From positions 1 through 20,602 of the forward strand of contig CAZAAK010000043.1 of NCBI GenBank assembly GCA_964483145.1: a stretch of 20,602 bases of DNA, given 5' to 3'. The DNA comes from Colimorpha sp964483145. GTDB taxonomy: Bacteria > Bacteroidota > Bacteroidia > Bacteroidales > P3. Made by a program: the position numbers and the translations under genes. Positions 14,266 to 20,602 of this stretch are shown one piece after another (the first letter of the stretch is position 1; the number at the start of each line of letters is the position of its first letter). The notes beneath the pieces were generated by a model. It saw only the letters and a program-made list of their open reading frames with translations. It was not told the origin of the DNA and ran no database searches.

Positions 14266-15301
14266 GAACGAAGACTCGATGCTTGTCAACGGCACCGCTT
14301 GCGCAATCCGGCCCATTGCTTCCACTGGCTACCCCAGCTCGAGCGACACTTGCAGCCCCATAGCCTCCGTCACCGCTGGCCTCTCTGCTAGCGGAGCATA
14401 CGATTTTGTGTACCCCGCCAATCGGTTCTCTATTGGCAATAACGGCCAGTACGAAACCACCTTCCCGACTAATATTGCGGACGACTACAACGGGTATGTC
14501 GATGAAGGAAGCTATAAACCCCTATGGCCCATGTATGCTGGCATTGCGGACCTTGCCACCTTCCACGGGACCTTGCGGATGCGCAACGCATGCGCCTTCC
14601 TCCTGCCGCACTTCAACTACGACTCGGAGTGGGCCAACGTTGTCCTGTCCCCATACACTGGATTGCGATATACAACACTTGATCCGGAATGGGCCAACGC
14701 TCATCTGTCCCAATACACTGGAGTACAATATAGTAGTTGCCCTAATATTACCTGCAGAGGGATAAGAATCTTCAGCAACCAAAAACTACGGGGACCGGCT
14801 CACCTGGACTGTTCCAACCCCAACTACCCCATAATGGTTATGGACGAAACGATTGCGGACGATGAACGCGAATTCATTGAGTGTGGCTGTAATAGTGACC
14901 AACCCCTATCTATATCTTGCAACACTGCTAACGGTAATGGAGCAACAAACATTGGCGGTATCTTTCCTATTGCGCCTAGAGAAAACAACGATGCTAAAAC
15001 ATTTCGGGTGAAAACTTTTATTAGTACTAGCGAGCCTAGACTCTATATGGTTTTCAGTTCCAACGAGAGCGCAACAACATCACAAATAAAGCGCAACAAT
15101 CAATACCTGCTCGACGTCAATTTTGCAACTGCCACAAATTACACCTACATGCCTAGCGGAAACACTCACACAGCCGAAGCCTACGCAACCACCATTCGAA
15201 ACGGGGGTACCGCAGAAATTCAATTTGCCAACGGCACACTCTATGTAAGCACTGACCCCATAGATCTTGAACAAATCATCTACTTGGGGGATAATTATTA
15301 A
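14078..15301 (+). CDS. Secreted lipoprotein of unknown function, possibly fimbrillin-like
   Basis: The 407-residue product starts MKKTFILLAASAMLLAACNK: a lipoprotein signal with lipobox LAAC and Cys18, so it is an envelope or surface lipoprotein. After a short Ser/Glu-rich linker the segment GYSIQGDKITFGVGM resembles the opening strand of Bacteroidales fimbrillin-type (Mfa/FimA-like) lipoproteins, and the rest is beta-rich with many Asn, Thr and Tyr. I see no catalytic motif. Residues 182-201 and 202-221 are an in-frame duplication (DSEWANVVLSPYTG... and DPEWANAHLSQYTG...). The gene follows the small ORF from the same promoter and ends 59 bp before a GC-rich hairpin. The fimbrillin link rests on general sequence style only. 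A carbohydrate- or surface-layer-associated lipoprotein is equally possible. Confidence 0.8.
   Translation: MKKTFILLAASAMLLAACNKEESTSENGYSIQGDKITFGVGMDNIQGEGKHYFDAAYNGIWFENEDSMLVNGTACAIRPIASTGYPSSSDTCSPIASVTAGLSASGAYDFVYPANRFSIGNNGQYETTFPTNIADDYNGYVDEGSYKPLWPMYAGIADLATFHGTLRMRNACAFLLPHFNYDSEWANVVLSPYTGLRYTTLDPEWANAHLSQYTGVQYSSCPNITCRGIRIFSNQKLRGPAHLDCSNPNYPIMVMDETIADDEREFIECGCNSDQPLSISCNTANGNGATNIGGIFPIAPRENNDAKTFRVKTFISTSEPRLYMVFSSNESATTSQIKRNNQYLLDVNFATATNYTYMPSGNTHTAEAYATTIRNGGTAEIQFANGTLYVSTDPIDLEQIIYLGDNY
14621..14740 (+). repeat. 60-bp in-frame tandem duplication inside the lipoprotein gene
   Basis: Units 14621-14680 and 14681-14740 align without gaps at about 70% nucleotide identity (42 of 60) and 11 of 20 residues. 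Conserved residues are D, EWAN, LS, YTG and Y. The exact 20-codon period keeps the frame, which points to an old duplication of a strand or loop. Confidence 0.9.
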
Positions 15302-15360
15302 TTAATAGACTATTTTTAGAAGTGACTTGCTACACATCCCCCGAAAGACGCGGCAATACA

Positions 15361-15392
15361 GGGGCAAGCATCCGTTTGGAGGTGCTTGCCCC
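15361..15392 (+). terminator. Hairpin downstream of the lipoprotein gene
   Basis: GGGGCAAGCA (15361-15370) pairs perfectly with TGCTTGCCCC (15383-15392). Inner TCC/GGA pairing is possible. It is followed by more C residues (a run of nine C to 15397) rather than T, so it is a stable 3' hairpin and probable terminator but not a canonical one. Confidence 0.6.
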
Positions 15393-15516
15393 CCCCCTTA
15401 CGCCTGCCACCGCCCGACGGGCGAACCCATGGCCTGGGCGGGAGAAAAAAATAGCCGTTGGAGATCGATTGCCGACCCTGCGGATTCGCCATTATTAGGT
15501 ATTTTGTATTGATTTC

Positions 15517-15546
15517 TTGTTATTCGAAAAAAAAGTTGTACTTTTG
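15517..15546 (+). promoter_or_regulatory. Promoter of the pqqD-like gene cluster, abutting the start codon
   Basis: A -33 TTG (15517-15519), a 19-bp spacer and a -7 TACTTTTG (15539-15546) fit the Bacteroidetes consensus. The ATG at 15551 lies only four bases after the -7 box, so the predicted transcript would start at or within a few bases of the start codon. Confidence 0.75.
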
Positions 15547-15550
15547 CAGC

Positions 15551-15823
15551 ATGAAAATTAATCCGATTTACAAAGTCCGCAAGGTTGCGGGCGAGAACAT
15601 CATTCTTTTGCAAGGCAAGACTAGCGGCGACATGACCCGCGTTGTGGCTTTCAACGACTCCGCCTTGCTGATGTGGGATAACCTTCAGGGTAAGGACTTT
15701 AGCGCCGACGATGCGGCAAAGGTGTTGCTCGACAACTACGATGTGGAGGAGTCGGTTGCCCGCACCGATGCACAGAAATGGGTTGACACGCTTAAGGGAA
15801 ACGGCCTGCTACTGGCCGAATAG
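15551..15823 (+). CDS. PqqD family protein (RiPP recognition element-like)
   Basis: This 90-residue protein belongs to the PqqD/RRE fold, the small winged-helix module that binds leader peptides in ribosomal peptide maturation. It begins MKINPIYKVRKVAGENIILL, continues with TRVVAFNDSALLMWDNLQG (the usual N-x-[ST]-[AG]-x-x-[IL]W core of PqqD proteins), then FSADDAAKVLLDNYDV and a C-terminal helix WVDTLKGNGLLL. The frame is open upstream to 15458, but that extension (Cys/aromatic-rich) crosses the promoter, so the ATG at 15551 is the real start. The HprK-like gene follows after 12 nt. The family is clear. Whether it binds a peptide leader or regulates another process in this organism is unknown. 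No radical SAM or cyclase partner lies in the window. Confidence 0.85.
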   Translation: MKINPIYKVRKVAGENIILLQGKTSGDMTRVVAFNDSALLMWDNLQGKDFSADDAAKVLLDNYDVEESVARTDAQKWVDTLKGNGLLLAE

Positions 15824-15835
15824 TTGAGGTTGGGT

Positions 15836-16714
15836 ATGGCTGATTCGATTACATATTCCATAGCGGGGCACCTTATTCGCATCGAAGGCGACAGGGAGTG
15901 CGCTGCGTTGCGTAGCATTCCGGGCTTCCCCGTTTTTGTTGCCACTGGGGGCGAGCCCGAGTGGCAGGTTATCTTTGGTAGGGAGATTCCTAGGCCCAAG
16001 GATTGGACCATACTGTACCACTTTCAGTTCGAGATTGGCACCATGTCGTGGACCTTGGCTAAGGTGGGGGACACCTACTACTGTGTTATGGACCCCTACG
16101 ACACAGCCGACACGCCCCTACTGATGCGCTACGAGCTCGGGAGCCAAATAGTTGAAGGCACAGTTTGCGCCGACCCAATAATGCTTCGCTTTGCCTTGTG
16201 GATGGCCGTTGGCATGCTTTCCTGTTCCAGCAACATGGTGCTGATACACTCCTCCTGCGTGGTTCACCAAGGCAAGGCAGTGCTTTGCTTGGGCGAATCC
16301 GGCACTGGCAAGAGCACCCATACCCGCTTGTGGCTGAAGTATATCCCAGACAGTTTTCTGCTGAACGATGACAGCCCCGTGCTGGCTTTCGAGAATGGTC
16401 AGGCAGTGGTTTATGGCTCCCCTTGGAGCGGCAAAACACACCACTTCCACCAGTTGCGCTTTCCGCTAGCAGCTGCCATACGTCTTTCACAAGCGCCGCA
16501 CAACAAAATTCGCCGGCTTGGCATCCTTGAGGCTTTCTCCGCCTTACAGCCATCCTTCCCACCGGCACTAGCGCAGGACGACAAGTTCCAGGATATGATG
16601 GTGGGCATGCTCTCCGAGGTGCTCTCGGTGGCTCGGGTCTTCCACCTTGAATGCCTCCCCGACGAGGCTGCTGCACGGACTAGCCACGATGCCATCTTTG
16701 GCCCTTTGAGATAA
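15836..16714 (+). CDS. HPr kinase-like P-loop protein associated with PqqD
   Basis: The 292-residue product has an N-terminal ~130-residue domain of unknown role and a C-terminal HprK-like nucleotide-binding domain. It carries VLIHSSCVVHQGKAV (with a His just before the P-loop, as in HprK-like folds), Walker A GESGTGKST at residues 153-161, and LLNDDSPVL, the acidic motif after the P-loop. Canonical HPr kinase needs an HPr protein as substrate, and none is seen here. Homologues beside PqqD-like genes are known in Bacteroidetes and in some lasso-peptide clusters, where an HprK-like kinase phosphorylates the precursor. A TTG at 15824 extends the frame, but the ATG at 15836 with GAGGT upstream is preferred. 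Some databases label such proteins as PEP carboxykinase-like. The substrate is unknown. Confidence 0.75.
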   Translation: MADSITYSIAGHLIRIEGDRECAALRSIPGFPVFVATGGEPEWQVIFGREIPRPKDWTILYHFQFEIGTMSWTLAKVGDTYYCVMDPYDTADTPLLMRYELGSQIVEGTVCADPIMLRFALWMAVGMLSCSSNMVLIHSSCVVHQGKAVLCLGESGTGKSTHTRLWLKYIPDSFLLNDDSPVLAFENGQAVVYGSPWSGKTHHFHQLRFPLAAAIRLSQAPHNKIRRLGILEAFSALQPSFPPALAQDDKFQDMMVGMLSEVLSVARVFHLECLPDEAAARTSHDAIFGPLR

Positions 16715-16770
16715 TGACTGCTCCACTTTATTGAGAGAACAACACAGAGCTTGAGAGAGTTACACAAAAG

Positions 16771-17595
16771 ATGATTCAGATTTCGCTACCCAACAGCCTT
16801 GACAACTTCATATTGGTTGAGATGTGCGAACGGCTCAAGGAAGGTCAGAGTGTCACCATGCTGTTTGGGGGGCGCAGTATGCTACCACTAATCAATGGCG
16901 AGGGCGACAAGATACGCCTCCGCCCGCTAGCAGAGCGTGAGGCATGCGTGGTGGGGGAGATATACCTCTTTCGGCACATGGGTCGCTATATCATCCACCG
17001 CCTTATGCGCATTGAAGGTGGGGTATACTTCTTTCGTGGCGACAACTGCTACGCCTACGAGCAAGTGGACCGTAGCAATGTCCTTGCCAAGCTCGTTGCT
17101 ATAGAAAAACCCGACGGCATGGTGGTTGACTGCGAGAGTGAACATTGGCGTAGGCTCTCGCGCAAGGTACTCCGTCGCCGCAGAATCAAGAATGCCCTCA
17201 TCCGTTTAACCGGTCAAAATGCCCGCAAAAGATGGGCGGTGCTGTACTTTATACTGTTGGCGGTGCTCATGTGGGCGCCCCTCAACGGACTGGCCCCCGT
17301 ACTAGACAACTACATCTTTGGGCTGCGCGTGGACCATCTCCTGCATGCCGCAATATACCTTTTCTGCCCCTTGTTTTTGGCCGACTGGTTGGGCAAACGT
17401 TGGGGGTGGGTTTTGCTAGCGGCTGTGCTGATAGGCTTGCTAACCGAATCGGTACAGGCTCTGTTGCCTTACCGCGGCTATGATATCAACGACCTCATAG
17501 CCAACTGTGTGGGTAATTTCGTAGGCTGGCTTGCCATTCTCCCTGTAATGATACGGCATCGCAAGATTATGCAAAAACGGCCTTCTCAGCAATAA
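16771..17595 (+). CDS. S24/S26 peptidase-like domain fused to a VanZ-like membrane domain
   Basis: The 274-residue protein joins two families. Residues about 15-125 form an S24/S26 signal-peptidase/LexA-like domain: the catalytic Ser36 sits in GGRSMLPLI and a His76 in YIIHRLMRI occupies the general-base position, as in the Ser-His type signal peptidases. RGDNCYAYEQVD follows. Residues about 155-261 hold four hydrophobic segments (about 155-172, 188-206, 211-226, 245-261) with the VanZ-like signature E226, Q229, LPYRGYD (233-238), D241, N245 and G248. The join is an Arg/Lys-rich stretch (RRLSRKVLRRRR). No frameshift or internal stop separates the parts. The gene lies 56 nt after the HprK-like gene. 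The domain assignments are good; the substrate and the reason for the fusion are unknown. It could process or release peptides at the membrane. Confidence 0.8.
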   Translation: MIQISLPNSLDNFILVEMCERLKEGQSVTMLFGGRSMLPLINGEGDKIRLRPLAEREACVVGEIYLFRHMGRYIIHRLMRIEGGVYFFRGDNCYAYEQVDRSNVLAKLVAIEKPDGMVVDCESEHWRRLSRKVLRRRRIKNALIRLTGQNARKRWAVLYFILLAVLMWAPLNGLAPVLDNYIFGLRVDHLLHAAIYLFCPLFLADWLGKRWGWVLLAAVLIGLLTESVQALLPYRGYDINDLIANCVGNFVGWLAILPVMIRHRKIMQKRPSQQ

Positions 17596-17652
17596 TCGGA
17601 TCTTTAAAAAAAAGCAAGAACAATACCATCCCTTACCATACCAAACTTTTCT

Positions 17653-18378
17653 ATGAACGACACACTTGTAATCACCCCCACCTACAACGAGAAAGAGAAT
17701 ATCGAAAACATTCTGCGCAAAGTCTTTTCTTTAGACAAAGCCTTTGACGTGCTGATTATTGATGACAATTCGCCCGACGGCACTGCTGGCATCGTCAAGA
17801 GGCTCATGCAAGAGTTCCCCGGGAGACTTTTTATTGAAGAGCGCAAAGGCAAGTTGGGCTTGGGTACAGCCTACATCGATGGGTTTGGTTGGGGGCTAGA
17901 GCATGGCTACGAATATATGATAGAGATGGATGCCGACTTCTCCCACAACCCCGATGACTTACCACGTCTTTACGAGGCCTGCGCCACGGGCAAAGGCGAT
18001 GTTGTGGTAGGGTCGCGCTATGTAGACGGGAAAATTAGTGTGGTCAATTGGCCTATGGGGCGTTTGATGATGTCGTTCTACGCCTCCAAATATGTCCGCG
18101 CCATTACTGGGATGAGAGTTATGGACGCCACCGCTGGGTTTGTCTGCTATAGCCGACGGGTGCTAGAAAGGATAAAGTTCAGCAAGATTCGGTTTGTTGG
18201 TTACGCCTTTCAAATAGAGATGAAATATACCGCCACCCGCCTTGGCTTCAGAATCTACGAAGTGCCTATTATCTTCACCGACCGCGTTTTGGGTACTTCC
18301 AAGATGAGCATGAAGATTTTTAAAGAAGCCTTCTTTGGAGTCTTCAACTTGCGGTTTCGCAATTGGAAAAACTATTGA
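17653..18378 (+). CDS. Polyprenol monophosphomannose synthase-like GT2 glycosyltransferase
   Basis: The 241-residue enzyme belongs to glycosyltransferase family 2, DPM1-like branch, which transfers mannose (or a related sugar) from a GDP- or UDP-sugar to a polyprenyl phosphate on the cytoplasmic face. The N-terminus is LVITPTYNEKENIENIL, then IIDDNSPDGT (D37, D38). KLGLGTAYIDGF and the metal-binding MDADFSHNP (D93, D95) follow, then VGSRYVDG and the acceptor-side FCYSRRVLERI with GYAFQIEMKY. It has no C-terminal membrane domain, which is normal for the short form. It starts 57 nt after the S26-VanZ gene with no TAnnTTTG box between, so it is probably in the same operon, and it ends 11 nt before the peptidase gene. 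Donor and acceptor are not proven by sequence. Confidence 0.88.
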   Translation: MNDTLVITPTYNEKENIENILRKVFSLDKAFDVLIIDDNSPDGTAGIVKRLMQEFPGRLFIEERKGKLGLGTAYIDGFGWGLEHGYEYMIEMDADFSHNPDDLPRLYEACATGKGDVVVGSRYVDGKISVVNWPMGRLMMSFYASKYVRAITGMRVMDATAGFVCYSRRVLERIKFSKIRFVGYAFQIEMKYTATRLGFRIYEVPIIFTDRVLGTSKMSMKIFKEAFFGVFNLRFRNWKNY

Positions 18379-18389
18379 TACTGTACGAT

Positions 18390-20537
18390 ATGAAAAGAAT
18401 TATCTTTTTGGCATTGGCGCTGACTATTTCGGTCAGCGTTTTTGCTCAGGACAAAATGCTCAGTTCCAAGCAACTGATGTCCTACAATCTTTACCCACAA
18501 TTCCACATGCGTGGATATCAGTTTGTTGGCAAGGGCAACCAGATTGCCTACATACAGGACACCTCCCTCTACCTAGGCCAACCCGGCAAGGCAAAGGTAT
18601 GCCTTACCCTTGGTCAACTCAACAGAATTATGCAGGGTGCGGGGCTTGAGCCAATGAAATATCTCTCCTCCGTAAAATTCCTCAATGGCAAGGAAATCCG
18701 TTTCAATGCGCAAGGTAAAGTTCTCTGTTACAACCTTGCCAAGAAAACCCTTGCCAAAGTGGCCGAGTACCCCACCAACAACATCGACAACTTGGACATA
18801 GAGCAGAGCACATTCAAGTCGGCCTACACCATTGACAACAACCTATATGTCAGCAACAATGGCATTGTTCGCTCCATAGAGAGTCCCGACAAGGATATTG
18901 TCTACGGGCAATCCGTCCACCGCAATGAGTTTGGCATCGAAAAGGGTACATTTTGGTCGCCTAAAGGCAACTACCTTGCGTTCTACCGCATGGACCAATC
19001 CATGGTGACCGACTATCCGCTTGTCAATACCACCGCCCGCATTGCCCGCGAACAGCCCTTCAAATATCCTATGGCCGGCATGAAGAGCCACGAAGTTACC
19101 GTTGGGATTTACAATACTGCCACCGACTCTATCCTCTACCTTGACACTCGCCGCGACGAGAGCCTGACCGAGCGCGAGAACTACCTCACCAACCTTACAT
19201 GGGACCCCGATGAGGAATACCTTTATATTGCCAAAGTCAACCGCGAGCAGAATCACATGTGGCTAGAGAGGTATGATATTGACGATGGGGAGCTTGATAC
19301 AGTTCTTTTCGAGGAGGTAAATGCCCGCTATACCGAGCCTTGCGAAGGCATGATTTTTGTCCCGCAGCATCCCGACCAGTTTCTATGGTACAGTTTGCGC
19401 GATGGCTACAAACACCTCTACCTGTACAACACCGATGGGCAGCTCTTGCGCCAAATCACCCACGGCAACTTTGAGGTTGAAGGATTCATCGGATTTGACG
19501 CCAAAGCCGAAAATATTTTTGTCTATGCCAACAGGGAATCCGCTATCGGCCGCGCTGCTTACAAGGTCAACCTCAAAAGTGGCCTAATGACCCTCCTCAC
19601 CCCCGCCAAGGGCACCCACAGCGTGGTTATCAACGAAACCGGCACTGCCCTTATTGACGTCTACAACAGTGTTGACAATCCTGGAACAGCCCAGGTTATC
19701 GACATCAAAAGCGGCAAAGTCCTCACTACCCTTCAGCAGAACGAAAACCCACTAGCCGAATATGCTATGCCCGACATCCAAATGGGAAGCATCAAGGCCG
19801 CTGATGGCATCACCGACCTATACTATCGCCTCATTACTCCATCTCACATGGAGGCTGGGAAGAAGTATCCCACACTGGTTTATGTCTATGGCGGGCCTCA
19901 CAGCCAACTAGTTACCGACTCATGGCTAGGTGGGGGGAACCTTTACTTTCTCTTTTTGGCTCAACAGGGCTATGTGGTTTTTACCATTGACAACCGGGGT
20001 ACCGACAACCGAGGCTTTGAGTTCGAGAGCTGCACGCACCGCCACCTTGGCGAAATTGAGATGGCCGACCAACTTGAGGGGGTAAAGTTCCTCCAGTCGT
20101 TGCCATACGTTGACAAGGACCGCATGGGCGTTGAGGGTTGGAGTTTTGGCGGGTTCATGACCATCACCCTAAAGCTAGCCCACCCCGAGATTTTCAAAGT
20201 CGGTTGTGCAGGCGGACCCGTAATTGACTGGAAATGGTACGAGATAATGTATGGCGAGCGTTACATGGACACTCCTCAAGAAAATCCCGAGGGGTACGCC
20301 AACAGTTCCCTCCTTGCCAAAGCAAAAAACCTTGATGGCCGCCTTTTGGTCATCCATGGTGCCGAGGATAATACAGTGGTTTGGCAAAACAGCATCGAGT
20401 TTATCGATGCCTGCATCAAGGCGGGCAAGCAAGTAGACTACTTCATCTACCCCCACCACGAGCACAATGTGCGTGGCATCGACCGCATCCACTTGTACGA
20501 GAAAATGTTCGATTACTACGAGACTTTCCTCAAATAG
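18390..20537 (+). CDS. ptpA: Prolyl tripeptidyl peptidase / DPP4-type S9 serine peptidase
   Basis: The 715-residue secreted peptidase removes short peptides after proline, for peptide feeding in the periplasm or at the surface. It starts MKRIIFLALALTISVSVFAQ, a Sec signal peptide. Residues about 50-470 form the DPP4 N-terminal beta-propeller (including HRNEFGIEKGTFWSPKG and LAFYRMDQSMV). The alpha/beta-hydrolase domain has the triad Ser585 in GWSFGGF, Asp660 in HGAEDNTV and His692 in HHEHNV. MYGERYMDTPQENPEGY closely matches, from memory, the Porphyromonas gingivalis prolyl tripeptidyl peptidase, so ptpA is a better name than dpp4, though exact specificity cannot be read from sequence. A TTG at 18363 would add nine residues; the ATG at 18390 gives the proper signal peptide. 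It follows the GT2 gene by 11 nt. Confidence 0.9.
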   Translation: MKRIIFLALALTISVSVFAQDKMLSSKQLMSYNLYPQFHMRGYQFVGKGNQIAYIQDTSLYLGQPGKAKVCLTLGQLNRIMQGAGLEPMKYLSSVKFLNGKEIRFNAQGKVLCYNLAKKTLAKVAEYPTNNIDNLDIEQSTFKSAYTIDNNLYVSNNGIVRSIESPDKDIVYGQSVHRNEFGIEKGTFWSPKGNYLAFYRMDQSMVTDYPLVNTTARIAREQPFKYPMAGMKSHEVTVGIYNTATDSILYLDTRRDESLTERENYLTNLTWDPDEEYLYIAKVNREQNHMWLERYDIDDGELDTVLFEEVNARYTEPCEGMIFVPQHPDQFLWYSLRDGYKHLYLYNTDGQLLRQITHGNFEVEGFIGFDAKAENIFVYANRESAIGRAAYKVNLKSGLMTLLTPAKGTHSVVINETGTALIDVYNSVDNPGTAQVIDIKSGKVLTTLQQNENPLAEYAMPDIQMGSIKAADGITDLYYRLITPSHMEAGKKYPTLVYVYGGPHSQLVTDSWLGGGNLYFLFLAQQGYVVFTIDNRGTDNRGFEFESCTHRHLGEIEMADQLEGVKFLQSLPYVDKDRMGVEGWSFGGFMTITLKLAHPEIFKVGCAGGPVIDWKWYEIMYGERYMDTPQENPEGYANSSLLAKAKNLDGRLLVIHGAEDNTVVWQNSIEFIDACIKAGKQVDYFIYPHHEHNVRGIDRIHLYEKMFDYYETFLK

Positions 20538-20571
20538 CAACTCAACTAGCCCAATCAGTCATACAAAAAAG

Positions 20572-20602
20572 CGTTGCCCCGCCTGTAATAGGCGGGGCAA
20601 CG
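20572..20602. terminator. 12-bp perfect hairpin terminator at the window end
   Basis: CGTTGCCCCGCC (20572-20583) pairs exactly with GGCGGGGCAACG (20591-20602) around TGTAATA. An A6 run (20565-20570) precedes it, so on the minus strand the hairpin is followed by TTTTTT and is a canonical intrinsic terminator for a gene arriving from the right. It is probably bidirectional and also ends the ptpA transcript; the plus-strand flank lies outside the window. Confidence 0.8.

Noticed and set aside
15458..15550. In-frame upstream extension of the pqqD-like gene
   Set aside because: It crosses the -33 and -7 boxes, and its Cys/aromatic-rich sequence is unlike PqqD N-termini. The ATG at 15551 begins the family-like sequence.
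18363..18389. TTG start nine codons upstream of the peptidase ATG
   Set aside because: It overlaps the GT2 gene end and would put polar residues before a complete signal peptide. The ATG at 18390 gives a normal one.

Overview
The window looks like chromosomal DNA from a member of the Bacteroidetes, most likely the Bacteroidales. Evidence: Bacteroidetes-type promoters (TAnnTTTG -7 box) at several gene starts; a secreted protein with the gliding-motility/type IX secretion (T9SS) type B C-terminal sorting domain; a lipid A kinase (LpxK) of a Gram-negative; Bacteroidetes-style lipoproteins; and a C-terminal peptidase that matches, from memory, the Porphyromonas-type prolyl tripeptidyl peptidase. 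The genus cannot be fixed from the sequence alone. No rRNA, tRNA, CRISPR array, insertion sequence or phage gene was found.

Layout. (1) 123-2465 (+): a large T9SS type B cargo protein with an IgGFc-binding-like N-terminal region. It converges on a minus-strand block across two strong intergenic hairpins (2596-2668). (2) 11920-2751 (-): lpxK, cutC, sbcD and sbcC, tightly packed or overlapping and probably one transcript, followed after 71 bp by a multidomain transglutaminase-like lipoprotein. (3) 11921-12823: about 900 bp without a convincing gene. It holds the lpxK promoter, a canonical G-quadruplex motif, a 113-bp near-perfect inverted repeat built of 11-bp degenerate repeats, and a 22-bp tandem duplication. 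(4) 12824-13369 (+): a rubrerythrin with an N-terminal rubredoxin domain and its own terminator. (5) 13753-15301 (+): a strong promoter, a structured leader, a small YxxP-containing ORF that looks frameshifted at a G6 run, and a secreted lipoprotein with a 60-bp internal duplication. (6) 15517-20537 (+): a second promoter driving a PqqD/RRE-like protein, an HPr-kinase-like P-loop protein, an S24/S26 peptidase fused to a VanZ-like membrane domain, a polyprenol-phosphate mannosyltransferase-like GT2 and a PtpA/DPP4-type S9 peptidase. A 12-bp hairpin ends the window.

How the genes may work together. The minus-strand block mixes housekeeping functions: lipid A 4'-phosphorylation, CutC, and the SbcCD (Mre11/Rad50-type) nuclease. 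The most intriguing part is 13.9-17.6 kb. A PqqD-like RiPP recognition element, an HprK-like kinase and a Ser/His-type peptidase fused to VanZ resemble a peptide-modification cassette. The small upstream ORF carries a YxxP motif like the one that lasso-peptide leaders present to their recognition element. No cyclase, radical SAM enzyme or dedicated exporter is in the window, so a peptide-maturation role is a hypothesis only.
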